A stretch of 64,000 bases of DNA from Timaviella obliquedivisa GSE-PSE-MK23-08B (lineage in GTDB: Bacteria; Cyanobacteriota; Cyanobacteriia; Elainellales; Elainellaceae). Below the pieces are notes generated by a model. The model had not been told where the DNA came from, made no database searches, and saw nothing but the letters and a program-made list of their open reading frames with translations. Where the stretch lies: positions 28,221 to 92,220 of the forward strand of contig JAHHII010000015.1 in the NCBI GenBank assembly GCA_019358855.1, given 5' to 3'. Positions 34,015 to 43,812 of the stretch are shown here, piece after piece; within the stretch, counting starts at the first letter, position 1; the number at the start of each line of letters is the position of its first letter. Both the position numbers and the translations under genes were made by a program.

Positions 34015-37000
34015 ATGGCTTCTTCTCCTGAGCTAATTGGCTACCAAGTTCTAGACAAAATTTATGATGGCTCCAGGACGTTGGTTTATCGAGCAATACG
34101 AGTAACAGATGATACCAAAGTTGTTGTCAAGCTACTGAAAAATGTGTACCCTAATTCTTCAGAACTGATTCATTTTCGCAATCAATATAACTTGACTCAA
34201 AGCCTCAAAAGCCCAGGTATTATCCAATCCTACTGCTTGGAACATTGTCAGAATGGGTTTGCATTAGTAATGGAAGATTTTGGAGGAATTTCACTAGCTG
34301 ACTACGCCAAATCAACGCCTTTGCCCCTTCGCCAATTTTTTCCGATCGCCCTTCAAATTGTACAAACACTAGAGGTTCTCTGCCAAGAACGTTTAATTCA
34401 CAAAGACATCAAGCCTCAAAATATCTTAATCAACCCCCATACCCTAGAAGTCAAGCTTACTGATTTTAGCATTGCCTCTTTGTTGCCTAAAGAAGTTCAA
34501 GAACTTCACACCGTCAATGTTTTAGAGGGAACCTTGGCATACATGTCTCCTGAACAAACTGGACGGATGAACCGGGGCATAGACTACCGCACAGATTTCT
34601 ACTCTCTAGGTGTGACTTTCTACGAGTTGCTGACAGGACGGCTGCCCTTTCGATCTCAAGACCCCTTAGAACTCGTTCATGCCCACATCTCGCAGCATCC
34701 ACCCTCGCCCACGCAAATTATCCCGACGCTGCCCCTAGCCATTAGCCATTTAATCTTCAAGCTCATGGCTAAAGCCGCAGAAGACCGCTACCAAACCTGC
34801 CAAGAGCTACAAGCCGATTTGGAGCATTGTCGGCAGCAGTGGGAGACGTTGGGAGATATTCCTATTTTTAAGTTAGGACGGCAAGATTGCTACGATCGCT
34901 TTGCCATGCCTAAAAAGCTGTATGGCAGAGAAAACGAGGTTAAGATGCTGCTCAGCACCTTTGAGGAAATTTTGCTGGGTAGCAGTCAATTAGTTCTGGT
35001 TTCAGGTGCTGCTGGTGTCGGCAAAACTGCTGTGGTTCAAGAAATTCATAAGCCTGTTGTTCAGCGACGCGGCTATTTTATTCAAGGTAAGTTTGATCAG
35101 TGTAAGCGTAATGTTCCATTTTTAGGCATTGTGCAAGCATTACGTCAACTTATGACGCAATTGCTGACAGAGAGCGAAGAAGTCGTCCAGGCGTGGCGAT
35201 CGCAGTTAGTTGCCATGCTCGGTGAAAAGGGTCGTATGTTAACTCAGGTTTTACCCGAGTTAGAGCAGATAATTGGCGTTCAACCCATGATGCCTGAGCT
35301 ACTACCCGATGCAGCCCAAAAACAGTTCAATTTGCTGTTTAATCAGTTTATTCGGGTGTTTACAAGTGGCGATCGCCCCCTTGTTATTTTTCTTGATGAT
35401 TTGCAATGGGCAGACCCTGCTTCGCTTAATCTTTTAAAGCATTTAGTCTGCGATGTTGCAACCCATAAACTATTGTTAATCGGTGCCTACCAAGATGAAG
35501 TAGAAGCACAGAATCTTTCATCATTTATCAGTGAGATTAATCACGATATCAACCGGACTGGTAGTGTTTCCTCCGTCTATCTTGCACCTTTAACCCAATC
35601 TGACATTACTGATCTCATTGCAGACTTACTAAGCTGTTCTCAGGAGCGGGTTCAACCTTTGGCAAAGTTGGTCTATCAAAAAGCTCGGGGCAATCCTTTT
35701 CTAAGTCGTCATCTGTTAAAATCTTTTCACCAAGATGGCTTAATTTACTATCGGGATGGCTGGGAATGTGACATTAGTCAAATTCAAACTTTGACCGTAA
35801 CCGATGATGTCGTCGAACTGATGATATCTCAGTTGTGTGAGTTGGCAGCCCCTACACAGCAAGTGCTACAACTCGCTGCTTGCATGGGCGATCGCTTTAA
35901 TCTCAAAACTTTAGCCATTGTCTATAAAAAATCCGAAGCTGAAACCGCCGTCGATCTCAGCCAGGCGGTTCAGGAAGGTTTCGTGTTGCCTCAAAATGCC
36001 AGCTACCGGTTTCAGCCATTAATGTCCTCACCTGATCTAGCGCCAGCAGCCCCAGCGACTGCTTACCAATTTCTTGACGATCGCATTCAGCAAACCGCTT
36101 ATGCGCTCATCTCCGGCGAGCATCAGCGTTTGACCCACCTTGAAATTGGTCGATTGCTGTTACAAAATATTCCTTCAACAGACTGGGAAGAGTACCTCTT
36201 TGAAATTGTTAATTCTCTTAACCAAGGCACGTCGCTCATGGCAGAAGATGAGCAAGCAAATTTAGCCAGTTTAAACTTAAGGGCAGGGCAAAAAGCAAAG
36301 GCTGCAACAGCTTATACGGAAGCAATGGAGTACTTAACAACAGGCATTAGTCTACTCACTTCTGACAGTTGGCAAGCGGATTATTGTCTCACTTTGGCAC
36401 TGTACAAAGAAGGAATTGAAGCAGCATTTCTAAAGGGGCAGTGGGACGAGCTAGAGCAGTGGTCGGCAACAGCACTTAGTCACGGCAAAACCCAGCTTGA
36501 CACCATCAGGATCTACGAGATCAAGATGTTGGTGCTGATTGGACAGAATCGGCTTCTAGATGCGATCGCTCTGGGTTTATCAATTCTCAAGACTTTAGGA
36601 ATTGAATTTCCTCAAAACCCTCAACCTGAACAGGTAGCAGCAGAGCTATCACAAATGCTGGCTCGTTTCGCTGATCGATCGATCAGCGACTTGGCAAACC
36701 TGCCTGTCATGACCAACCCCAATGCATTAGCAGCGATGGATATCCTATGCCAGCTAAGCACAGCCGCCTTTAAAGCAACACCGAACTTATCGACGCTGGT
36801 TGTCTTAAAGCAAGTCGAACTTTCTATTGAACACGGCAATACGGGTGTTTCGGGGTTGGGTTACGCCGGATATGGGTTAATTCTTTGCACCGTTCAAGGC
36901 GACATCGAATCAGGATATCAATTTGGGCAGTTAGCAATCACCCTGGTTTCAACGTTGAACAGCCCAGAGCTTAAAGGCAAAGTTCTGTTGACGGTCAATA

Positions 37001-39888
37001 ATTTCATTCGCCCCTGGAAAGAACCCGTACAGACCACTCTGCCTGCCCTACGAGAAGCCCACTCTAGCGCCTTAGAGGCAGGAGATTTAGAGTTTGCCGC
37101 CTATTCAGGATTGGTTTACAGTTTCCATGCTTACCTCACTGGAAAGGAATTAGTCGGGGTCGCCCAAGATATGGCAACCTATGGGCAAATGATGAAACAG
37201 ACCCATCAAAATCAGGCGCTTTTTCTTCATATTCCTTACTGGCAAGCAGTGCTCAGCTGGCTCGGCAGAGCTACTGGCCCCTGCTGTTTAACAGGAGAGA
37301 CAGGTGAGGACTCTGACCTGTTGACCTTAAGCTTGGCAGCCAATAATCGTGAGGCGGTGTTTTACTTCTATCTCAACAAAATGGTCTTGTGCTACGGGTT
37401 TGCAGACTACGAACAAGCTGCAATTATGGCGGATGCTGCCGAGCCTTACATTGCAGGCAGCTTACCCGTTGTCATCTTCTATTTTTATGACTCTCTGATT
37501 AAACTTGCGGTGCGGACTCCTGAAACTGAACAGGAAATTTTGGAAAGAGTTGCTGCTAATCAAGATAAATTAAGGCGCTGGGCAGATTATGCGCCAACCA
37601 ACCATTTGCACAAGTGGGAGTTAGTTGAGGCAGAGCGCTGTCGAGTTCTGGGACAGGTTTTAGAGGCGATCGATGGTTATGATCGGGCGATCGCCCGCGC
37701 CCAAGAGCACCAGTATCCTCAAGAAGCCGCTCTTGCCAATGAACTTGCTGCCAGGTTTTACTTGTTGCGGAACCAGCCTAAAATTGCTCAAGCTTATTTA
37801 TTCGATGCCTACTATGGCTATGCCCGCTGGGGAGCAACTGCCAAAGTTAAGCAGCTAGAGCAACAGTATGCGCTATTACTGGTGCCGATTCTTCAAAGAG
37901 TTCCAGAAAACATCCCTGCATCCCTGCATCAATCAGTTCAACGTACCGTTACTTCTACCAGTTCTGGTGTTTCTGCGGCGCTAGATTTGGCAACGATCCT
38001 GAAGGCAACTCAAGCCATTTCGGGGGAAATGGAGTTGGATCAATTATTGCGGCTGCTAATGCATATTGTGGCAGAAAACGCAGGCGCAGAACGGGGCGTT
38101 CTTCTGCTAAAGCAGCAGGAGCAATGGCACGCAGTTGTCACTTATTTGGAGGGTTTGGCCCATCGCTTGCCCGATATTGCTCTAGAACAAATTGATGTGT
38201 TGCCCCAGACTGTGATGCAATGGGTCAAGCGAACTCAGAAACCTGTGATTGTTAAGCACAGCGACGGCGATATGACCTTTGCTGCGGATCCTTACCTGAT
38301 GCAACAACAGCCCAAGAGTTTCCTGGCATTGCCTATTTTTAAGCAGGGCAGCATCACCGCTATTCTTTATCTAGAAAACCGCACTTTGGCAGATGCATTT
38401 ACAAGCGATCGCCTAGAAGTACTCAAGCTCATTTGCGCCCAAGCTGCTATTTCAATTGAAAGCGCCAAGCTCTACCGCGATGCCCAAAATTATGCCCATC
38501 AATTAGAGTGTTCACAAGAGAAGCTAATTTTTGATGCACTGCATGATTCATTAACAGGTTTACCCAACCGCCATTGGTTCATTCAAAAACTCGCAGGTGT
38601 CATTGAGCAAATGACTGATGATCCATCGTTTCAATATGCGGTACTGTTTCTCGATCTCGATCTGTTTAAAGTGGTTAACGATAGCTTAGGACATTTAGTA
38701 GGTGATCAGCTATTGAAGCAAGTGGCTGAGCGCGTCCAGACCTGCTTATGTCACGATAATGCGATCGCCCGGTTTGGGGGCGATGAATTTGCGATTTTGC
38801 TAGAAAATATCTCTAATGCCAATGCTCCTGTTGCGTTAGCGCGTCTGATTGAAACCCAACTGATGGAGCCATTCGAGATTAATAACCACGAAATGGTGGT
38901 CAGCGCCAGTATTGGCATTACTCTAAGCTCTATTGGCTACCAAAACCCTGAAGAGATCCTACGAGATGTGGATACAGCACTTTACCGAGCTAAGGCACAG
39001 GGACGAGGCTGTTACGCCCTCTTTGATCCAACGATGCAAACGAGCGCCGTTGAGCGGTTGCAGCTAGAGAATGATCTACGACGGGCGATCGAAGCCCTAT
39101 CTCGTAAGTCTCATAGCGGGCAGACTGAATTGCAGCTTAACTATCAGCCCATTATTTCCTTAGTCACTGGTTATTTGAGTGGCTTTGAGGCACTAGTGCG
39201 CTGGCAACACCCGAAGCAGGGCTGGATCTCGCCAGTTAAATTTATCCCTGTTGCTGAAGAGACTGGGTTAATTCATGCGTTGGGCTGGTGGGTTTTGCGA
39301 ACTGCCTGTCATCAGTTGAGTCAATGGCAGCGGCAGTTTCCCCATGCCGAGTCGCTGGTGATGAATGTCAATATTTCTACGCTGCAACTGCGACAGCATG
39401 ATTTAGTAGAACAAATTCAGGCGCTTTTAACCACCACTCAAATACCGCCTACGTCTCTAAAACTGGAGATTACCGAAAGCTCTATTCTTCAAACCTTCTC
39501 GAGTCAGGCGGCTCAACTGAAAGAACTTAAAGACTTGGGCATTCGTCTATGCATTGATGACTTTGGGACGGGCTATTCTTCTTTAAGCCGACTTCACGAG
39601 TTCCCGGTCGATACTTTGAAGATCGATCGCGCCTTTGTGAATCGTATTGATGGCAATGCGGGTGGAGCCGAGATTGTTCAAACCATCATTGGGCTTGCGG
39701 CTAGCTTAGGCATGGATGCGGTTGCTGAAGGGGTGGAAACGTTTGTTCAGCTTGAGCGCCTGCGGGCGCTGCATTGCGAACTAGGGCAAGGATTTTTCTT
39801 CTCTAAACCAATAGATGCTCAAGCGGCAGCTAAGCTAGTGCAGCAGGCGAAAACAATCTCTTGGATACAACCCACTCCTCAAGGTTAA
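34015..39888 (+). CDS. Ser/Thr kinase-AAA ATPase-GAF protein with GGDEF-EAL output
   Basis: A giant soluble sensor of 1957 residues from ATG 34015; a TTG at 33937 and an ATG at 33976 are in frame upstream. In order: a protein kinase domain (about 5-275) with HKDIKPQN (catalytic Asp131) and DFS in place of DFG, as is usual in this family; an AAA/NACHT-like ATPase with Walker A GAAGVGKT (Lys337) and Walker B VIFLDDLQW; a long helical TPR-like region (about 620-1310); a GAF domain (about 1345-1495); GGDEF (motif 1588-1592, intact, no RxxD inhibition site); and EAL (1725-1727, with DDFGTGYSS). Homologous kinase-ATPase-GAF proteins in cyanobacteria usually end in a histidine kinase. Here the output is cyclic-di-GMP metabolism. 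No partner gene is adjacent. Confidence 0.92.
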   Translation: MASSPELIGYQVLDKIYDGSRTLVYRAIRVTDDTKVVVKLLKNVYPNSSELIHFRNQYNLTQSLKSPGIIQSYCLEHCQNGFALVMEDFGGISLADYAKSTPLPLRQFFPIALQIVQTLEVLCQERLIHKDIKPQNILINPHTLEVKLTDFSIASLLPKEVQELHTVNVLEGTLAYMSPEQTGRMNRGIDYRTDFYSLGVTFYELLTGRLPFRSQDPLELVHAHISQHPPSPTQIIPTLPLAISHLIFKLMAKAAEDRYQTCQELQADLEHCRQQWETLGDIPIFKLGRQDCYDRFAMPKKLYGRENEVKMLLSTFEEILLGSSQLVLVSGAAGVGKTAVVQEIHKPVVQRRGYFIQGKFDQCKRNVPFLGIVQALRQLMTQLLTESEEVVQAWRSQLVAMLGEKGRMLTQVLPELEQIIGVQPMMPELLPDAAQKQFNLLFNQFIRVFTSGDRPLVIFLDDLQWADPASLNLLKHLVCDVATHKLLLIGAYQDEVEAQNLSSFISEINHDINRTGSVSSVYLAPLTQSDITDLIADLLSCSQERVQPLAKLVYQKARGNPFLSRHLLKSFHQDGLIYYRDGWECDISQIQTLTVTDDVVELMISQLCELAAPTQQVLQLAACMGDRFNLKTLAIVYKKSEAETAVDLSQAVQEGFVLPQNASYRFQPLMSSPDLAPAAPATAYQFLDDRIQQTAYALISGEHQRLTHLEIGRLLLQNIPSTDWEEYLFEIVNSLNQGTSLMAEDEQANLASLNLRAGQKAKAATAYTEAMEYLTTGISLLTSDSWQADYCLTLALYKEGIEAAFLKGQWDELEQWSATALSHGKTQLDTIRIYEIKMLVLIGQNRLLDAIALGLSILKTLGIEFPQNPQPEQVAAELSQMLARFADRSISDLANLPVMTNPNALAAMDILCQLSTAAFKATPNLSTLVVLKQVELSIEHGNTGVSGLGYAGYGLILCTVQGDIESGYQFGQLAITLVSTLNSPELKGKVLLTVNNFIRPWKEPVQTTLPALREAHSSALEAGDLEFAAYSGLVYSFHAYLTGKELVGVAQDMATYGQMMKQTHQNQALFLHIPYWQAVLSWLGRATGPCCLTGETGEDSDLLTLSLAANNREAVFYFYLNKMVLCYGFADYEQAAIMADAAEPYIAGSLPVVIFYFYDSLIKLAVRTPETEQEILERVAANQDKLRRWADYAPTNHLHKWELVEAERCRVLGQVLEAIDGYDRAIARAQEHQYPQEAALANELAARFYLLRNQPKIAQAYLFDAYYGYARWGATAKVKQLEQQYALLLVPILQRVPENIPASLHQSVQRTVTSTSSGVSAALDLATILKATQAISGEMELDQLLRLLMHIVAENAGAERGVLLLKQQEQWHAVVTYLEGLAHRLPDIALEQIDVLPQTVMQWVKRTQKPVIVKHSDGDMTFAADPYLMQQQPKSFLALPIFKQGSITAILYLENRTLADAFTSDRLEVLKLICAQAAISIESAKLYRDAQNYAHQLECSQEKLIFDALHDSLTGLPNRHWFIQKLAGVIEQMTDDPSFQYAVLFLDLDLFKVVNDSLGHLVGDQLLKQVAERVQTCLCHDNAIARFGGDEFAILLENISNANAPVALARLIETQLMEPFEINNHEMVVSASIGITLSSIGYQNPEEILRDVDTALYRAKAQGRGCYALFDPTMQTSAVERLQLENDLRRAIEALSRKSHSGQTELQLNYQPIISLVTGYLSGFEALVRWQHPKQGWISPVKFIPVAEETGLIHALGWWVLRTACHQLSQWQRQFPHAESLVMNVNISTLQLRQHDLVEQIQALLTTTQIPPTSLKLEITESSILQTFSSQAAQLKELKDLGIRLCIDDFGTGYSSLSRLHEFPVDTLKIDRAFVNRIDGNAGGAEIVQTIIGLAASLGMDAVAEGVETFVQLERLRALHCELGQGFFFSKPIDAQAAAKLVQQAKTISWIQPTPQG

Positions 39889-40073
39889 TTTTTAGGCGGT
39901 GCGCTGCCTTTTTAGGAAGGCAAGAGGTGAGGTTGAGTAGACCACTCAGACTTCTCCCTAATTCCTCTTCTACAAGAAAGGGACTTTGAAAAGCATCATC
40001 TTTTTGTTCAGCAACGCTAGTCTTAAGACAGGTAAAATAATCCTGGGTTGATTTTGCAGACCTGAGGGAGTGA

Positions 40074-40469
40074 ATGATGGTTAAAATATTTTTGGCGATC
40101 GCCGCTCTCTTAGCGGGCTCATCGGTTGCTCTAGGGGCTTTTGCGTCTCATGGGCTAGAAGATAAACTCACCGAACGGGCTTTAGAAATCTTTGAAACTG
40201 CCACCCGCTACCAGATGTATCACGCCTTAGCGTTGGGATTGGTGGCTGTTTTGTTAATTCAAGGTGAATTAATGCAAGGCGTGATGGCGCAACCCTGGCT
40301 AAACGCTGCGGGCTACGCTTTTATTGTTGGGGTGATCTTTTTTTCAGGAAGTCTTTACGCCTTGAGCTTTTCAGGGATTAAAGTATTAGGAGCGATTACT
40401 CCTATTGGTGGCGTGGCATTGATGGTAGGCTGGGGATGCTTAGCGATCGCGGCATTCAGCTTCAAATAA
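40074..40469 (+). CDS. DUF423 membrane protein
   Basis: A 131-residue inner-membrane protein with four hydrophobic segments. The N-terminal LLAGSSVALGAFASHGLEDKL and the following YHALALGLVAVLL are diagnostic of DUF423 (YgdD-like). Its function is unknown. The ATG at 40074 (or 40077) follows CCTGAGGGAGTGA, which contains GGGAG. The gene is convergent with the downstream RbgA-like GTPase gene; their stops are 8 bases apart, with no separate terminator. Confidence 0.9.
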   Translation: MMVKIFLAIAALLAGSSVALGAFASHGLEDKLTERALEIFETATRYQMYHALALGLVAVLLIQGELMQGVMAQPWLNAAGYAFIVGVIFFSGSLYALSFSGIKVLGAITPIGGVALMVGWGCLAIAAFSFK

Positions 40470-40477
40470 CGCTGTCT

Positions 40478-41338
40478 TTAAAAATTGGGTAATTCTAACG
40501 GAATTGCGCCCCAAACTCCTTTCCGAAAATCATTCAAAAATTGGCGGGCGGTTTTCTCCCGATCGCCCTGATACTTCTTCTCTGCCACCGCTTCTAAGTA
40601 ACTTTCTCCGGTCATCGCTTCGGGTGCAACCCTATAGCGTAATGAAAATGGCTCTTTGGGCAATATTTGAGGAACTTCAAGGTAAAGCTGTTGAATGCGA
40701 TCGATTAAGGCACAAGCAACGCGCTGGTTATCGTAAGATGCCTCGCCAATGTCATCGCAAATTGCCAGTTTTATAGCTGCCTCCTGATCCATCAGCTTAG
40801 AAGGTAGAACGCCCGGAGCATCTAGCAATTCCAGTTCATCGGAAATTCTCACCCAGCGGAGTTGGCGCGTAATCCCGGCTCGTCGAGCGCTATCAACCAC
40901 CCGACGATTAAGCAAACGGTTAATCAGAGCCGACTTGCCCACGTTAGGAAACCCAATGACCACAGCGCGAACCGGACGAGACAGCATCCCGCGATCGTGT
41001 CGTCGTTGATTCATCTTCGCCCCGGCATTCTGGGTTGCCTGCGAGAGGTTAGAAACGCCCTTACCCTGACTAGCGTTAGCAAAATAAGGGTGTTCGCCAC
41101 GCTCCTTAAACCACTTTGTCCAGTCTTGCTGCGCTTGCGGCGGAATCATATCCACCCGGTTTAGCACCAGCACTCGTTCTTTGTTATTGAGCCATTGCTC
41201 CATTTGCGGGTGGCGAGTTGCCAAAGGAATGCGAGCATCCCGAACTTCGAGCACCACATCGACCTTCTTAAGCTGTTCAACTAAGGCTCTTTCAGCTTTA
41301 GCAATGTGACCGGGATACCACTGAATGGGAGGAGCCAT
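40478..41338 (-). CDS. rbgA: Ribosome biogenesis GTPase (YlqF/RbgA family)
   Basis: A 286-residue circularly permuted GTPase. The motif order is G4 (LNRVD), G5-like (ANASQGKG), then G1 (GFPNVGKS), G2 (GITRQ) and G3 (DAPG), as in YlqF/RbgA, which matures the 50S ribosomal subunit in Bacillus. The N-terminus IQWYPGHIAKAER is typical, and the C-terminal helical domain ends with FRKGVWGAIPLE. The protein should be cytoplasmic. ATG 41338 is followed by the expected sequence. It is convergent with DUF423. Confidence 0.92.
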   Translation of the reverse strand: MAPPIQWYPGHIAKAERALVEQLKKVDVVLEVRDARIPLATRHPQMEQWLNNKERVLVLNRVDMIPPQAQQDWTKWFKERGEHPYFANASQGKGVSNLSQATQNAGAKMNQRRHDRGMLSRPVRAVVIGFPNVGKSALINRLLNRRVVDSARRAGITRQLRWVRISDELELLDAPGVLPSKLMDQEAAIKLAICDDIGEASYDNQRVACALIDRIQQLYLEVPQILPKEPFSLRYRVAPEAMTGESYLEAVAEKKYQGDREKTARQFLNDFRKGVWGAIPLELPNF

Positions 41339-41387
41339 GGGAAATTTAGATAAAGGAAACTATTCAATCAAACAATTCAACCAACAA

Positions 41388-41939
41388 TCATTTAGCGAAC
41401 AAATCGTTAACAGGCATCGTCCAACCTGGAACGGCAGGTTCGGCTTCAGCGAGTTCACCTCGACGGTAGATCGTCGGATAATTTGGTTGATCAACGCGAT
41501 AAACTCGAACTACATCTTCACTCAATAAGTCTACGTCCCATACAACCTGCGTTCCTGCGGCAAAGTAATCTGCTCGTTTCGCTGCCATGTCAGCCTCAGC
41601 CCGATCGCCATAATCACCCGCACTTCTCACTTCTACTGCAAAGATAGGCGCACCCTCAAAAAATTTCATTCCGGCAGGTGCACCGATGTGAAAAGCTGCA
41701 TCTGGACTGAAAGATTGACGACTGGGTAAGTCTACTCGAAATCCTTTATTGTCTCCAACGGCTCGCCCTTGCCGAGTTTGCTTGCTGTACTCTCTCAATG
41801 CCACAAACACTTCATCGCCTGCATAGCCTGGATCATCACCTGTAGGCGGCATTAAAACGATCGCCCCATTAACAATCTCGGCTTTTTGATGATCGGGCAC
41901 ATGATACAAATCCTCAACGGTCACAACTTTGGCAGCCAT
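41388..41939 (-). CDS. Uma2-family (DUF820) endonuclease-like protein
   Basis: A 183-residue protein from ATG 41939, preceded by GAGAGATGCGCT; an earlier in-frame start at 41984 is less likely. The restriction-endonuclease-like fold is marked by AEIVNGAIVLM, the metal-binding pair FSPDAAF and FAVEVRS, and the catalytic Lys region AAKRADYFAAGTQVVWDVD. Uma2 genes occur in large numbers in cyanobacterial chromosomes and their physiological role is unclear; some are tied to mobile elements. The gene appears intact, unlike the second Uma2 gene at 56329. Confidence 0.85.
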   Translation of the reverse strand: MAAKVVTVEDLYHVPDHQKAEIVNGAIVLMPPTGDDPGYAGDEVFVALREYSKQTRQGRAVGDNKGFRVDLPSRQSFSPDAAFHIGAPAGMKFFEGAPIFAVEVRSAGDYGDRAEADMAAKRADYFAAGTQVVWDVDLLSEDVVRVYRVDQPNYPTIYRRGELAEAEPAVPGWTMPVNDLFAK

Positions 41940-42048
41940 AGCGCATCTCTCGTATTGCAAACTGATGACAAAGCCTAATGCCATAGCGTAGCGTATTTAC
42001 GATACTCAATGACTATATAGCCCACTGTATCCAATCTCCCTGTCATCA

Positions 42049-43107
42049 ATGATCAGCAATAATCCAGAACAGTTCGCCAGCGATAACTACTCCGGTATTT
42101 GTCCCGAAGCGATGGAATATACCTTGCAGGCAAACTCTGGCAGCGTGCCTGCCTACGGTAACGACGAATGGACGCAACGGGCAACAGACTACTTTCGAGA
42201 GTTATTTGAAATTGATTGTGAGGTGTTTTTTGTCTTCAATGGTACTGCCGCTAACTCTTTGGCGTTGGCTTCGCTGTGTCAGTCTTATCACAGCGTTGTC
42301 TGTCATGAAACCGCCCATGTGGAAACCGATGAGTGCGGTGCGCCAGAATTCTTTTCTAACGGCTCCAAGCTATTAATTGCTAAGGGGGAAAATGGAAAAT
42401 TAACGCCAGCATCAATTGAAGCGATCGTCCATAAACGTCAGGATATTCACTATCCCAAACCCAAGGTAATTAGCCTGACACAAACCACAGAAGTAGGGAC
42501 AATGTACTCCATTGATGAACTGGTAGCGATCCATGAAGTAGCAAAACAGCATCAATTTAAAGTTCACATGGATGGCGCACGGTTTGCCAATGCGGTAGCA
42601 GCGATCGAGCGGAGTCCGGCAGAAATCACCTGGAAAAGTGGGGTCGATGTGCTGTGCTTTTGTGGCACTAAGAACGGTATGGCAATGGGGGAAGCAATTT
42701 TATTTTTCGATAAAACTCTGGCAGAAGATTTCTCCTATCGCTGTAAGCAGGCTGGACAACTTGCTTCCAAGATGAGGTTTATCTCAGCCCCCTGGTTGGG
42801 GTTGCTAGAAACGGGCGCTTGGCTGAATAATGCCCGACACGCCAATCGGTGTGCCGCTTACCTAGAAGAGCGGCTACTGGCAATCGCCCATGTCGAACTG
42901 CTCTTTCCTCGGCAAGCCAATGCAGTGTTTGTTAAATTGCCTGAGGTGGCGCTTCAGCGTTTGCAACAAAAAGGCTGGCAGTTTTATACCTTTATTGGCG
43001 TGGGTGGCGCACGCTTTATGTGTTCTTGGAATACGACCCAAGAACGGATTGATGAGCTAGTGGCAGATGTGAGGCTGGTGGCAGATATTGAAGGCAACGA
43101 TCGCTGA
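42049..43107 (+). CDS. Threonine aldolase (beta-eliminating lyase family)
   Basis: A 352-residue PLP enzyme that splits L-threonine or L-allo-threonine to glycine and acetaldehyde. The active-site Lys208 lies in CGTKNGMAMGEA. Other landmarks are FASDNYSGICPEAM, VFNGTAANSLAL, HVETDECGAPEFF (His and Asp of the PLP pocket), VHMDGARFANA and the ending GARFMCSWNTT. Length is normal for the family. ATG 42049 follows TGTCATCA with no strong ribosome binding site. Stereospecificity cannot be read from the sequence. It stands alone between an Uma2 gene and a universal stress protein gene. Confidence 0.9.
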   Translation: MISNNPEQFASDNYSGICPEAMEYTLQANSGSVPAYGNDEWTQRATDYFRELFEIDCEVFFVFNGTAANSLALASLCQSYHSVVCHETAHVETDECGAPEFFSNGSKLLIAKGENGKLTPASIEAIVHKRQDIHYPKPKVISLTQTTEVGTMYSIDELVAIHEVAKQHQFKVHMDGARFANAVAAIERSPAEITWKSGVDVLCFCGTKNGMAMGEAILFFDKTLAEDFSYRCKQAGQLASKMRFISAPWLGLLETGAWLNNARHANRCAAYLEERLLAIAHVELLFPRQANAVFVKLPEVALQRLQQKGWQFYTFIGVGGARFMCSWNTTQERIDELVADVRLVADIEGNDR

Positions 43108-43152
43108 AGACCCAATCAGCTAGAACAAGGCTGTTAGCTAGAACACCAAAAG

Positions 43153-43566
43153 CTAGGGCACAATCAGCACAGGACAAGGAGCCAGATTGATCACACGATT
43201 GGTGACACTTTCGGCTGCGCCTTCTTCGGTTAAGCCCAAGCCCCGACAGCCCATAATAATTAGCTCGGCATTGAGTTCGTCGGCTACGTCGCAGATGGTA
43301 AAGGCAGGTTTGCCTTCCCGTTCAATAATTTCGGCTTCGATACCTTGAGCCGAAAAGAGCGCTTTGGCTTCGGCAAGGAGTTTGGCGATCGCTTTTGCCG
43401 AGGTCATTTCCCGGTCGGCGGCTGAGGTAGGAGGCTCTTCGGGCGTTTCGACAACTGATAAAATAATCAATCGGCTGCTGTAGGTCTTGATCAACTGGGC
43501 AACCGTCTCTACTGCCTCACGAGATTCGCGGCTTTGATCAATGGGAAACAAGACTGTCTTAAACAT
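43153..43566 (-). CDS. Universal stress protein (UspA family)
   Basis: A 137-residue cytoplasmic protein of one UspA fold. The N-terminal VLFPIDQSRESREAVETV, the central strand and the C-terminal LIIMGCRGLGLTEEGAAESVTNRVINLAPCPVLIV are all typical. The nucleotide-binding pattern reads GCRGLG(8)GAAES with a longer spacing than the common G-x2-G-x9-G-S/T, and Ser aligns with the usual phosphate-binding residue, so ATP binding is possible but not certain. ATG 43566 is preceded by AAGGAAAAGATTC. Regulation is not visible. Confidence 0.9.
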   Translation of the reverse strand: MFKTVLFPIDQSRESREAVETVAQLIKTYSSRLIILSVVETPEEPPTSAADREMTSAKAIAKLLAEAKALFSAQGIEAEIIEREGKPAFTICDVADELNAELIIMGCRGLGLTEEGAAESVTNRVINLAPCPVLIVP

Positions 43567-43812
43567 GAATCTTTTCCTTAAACAGATGAAGTCTTCCTGA
43601 CGTTATTTTCGGGCATGGGCGGAGCCTGTGAACAAAAAATCAGTCTTATTGAGGAGTCCGCTTCTATTATTTTCTCAACTCTGGCGATCGCTGCTACAGA
43701 ACTTTTCAAAAAGTTGCGTAATTTTTTAAGGTCGCCTCAAATAATGATCCCTGACAATTTACAATACTAAATAGCGTCTGATAGGTAGAAAGACTTATTT
43801 AGGAGATTTTAA

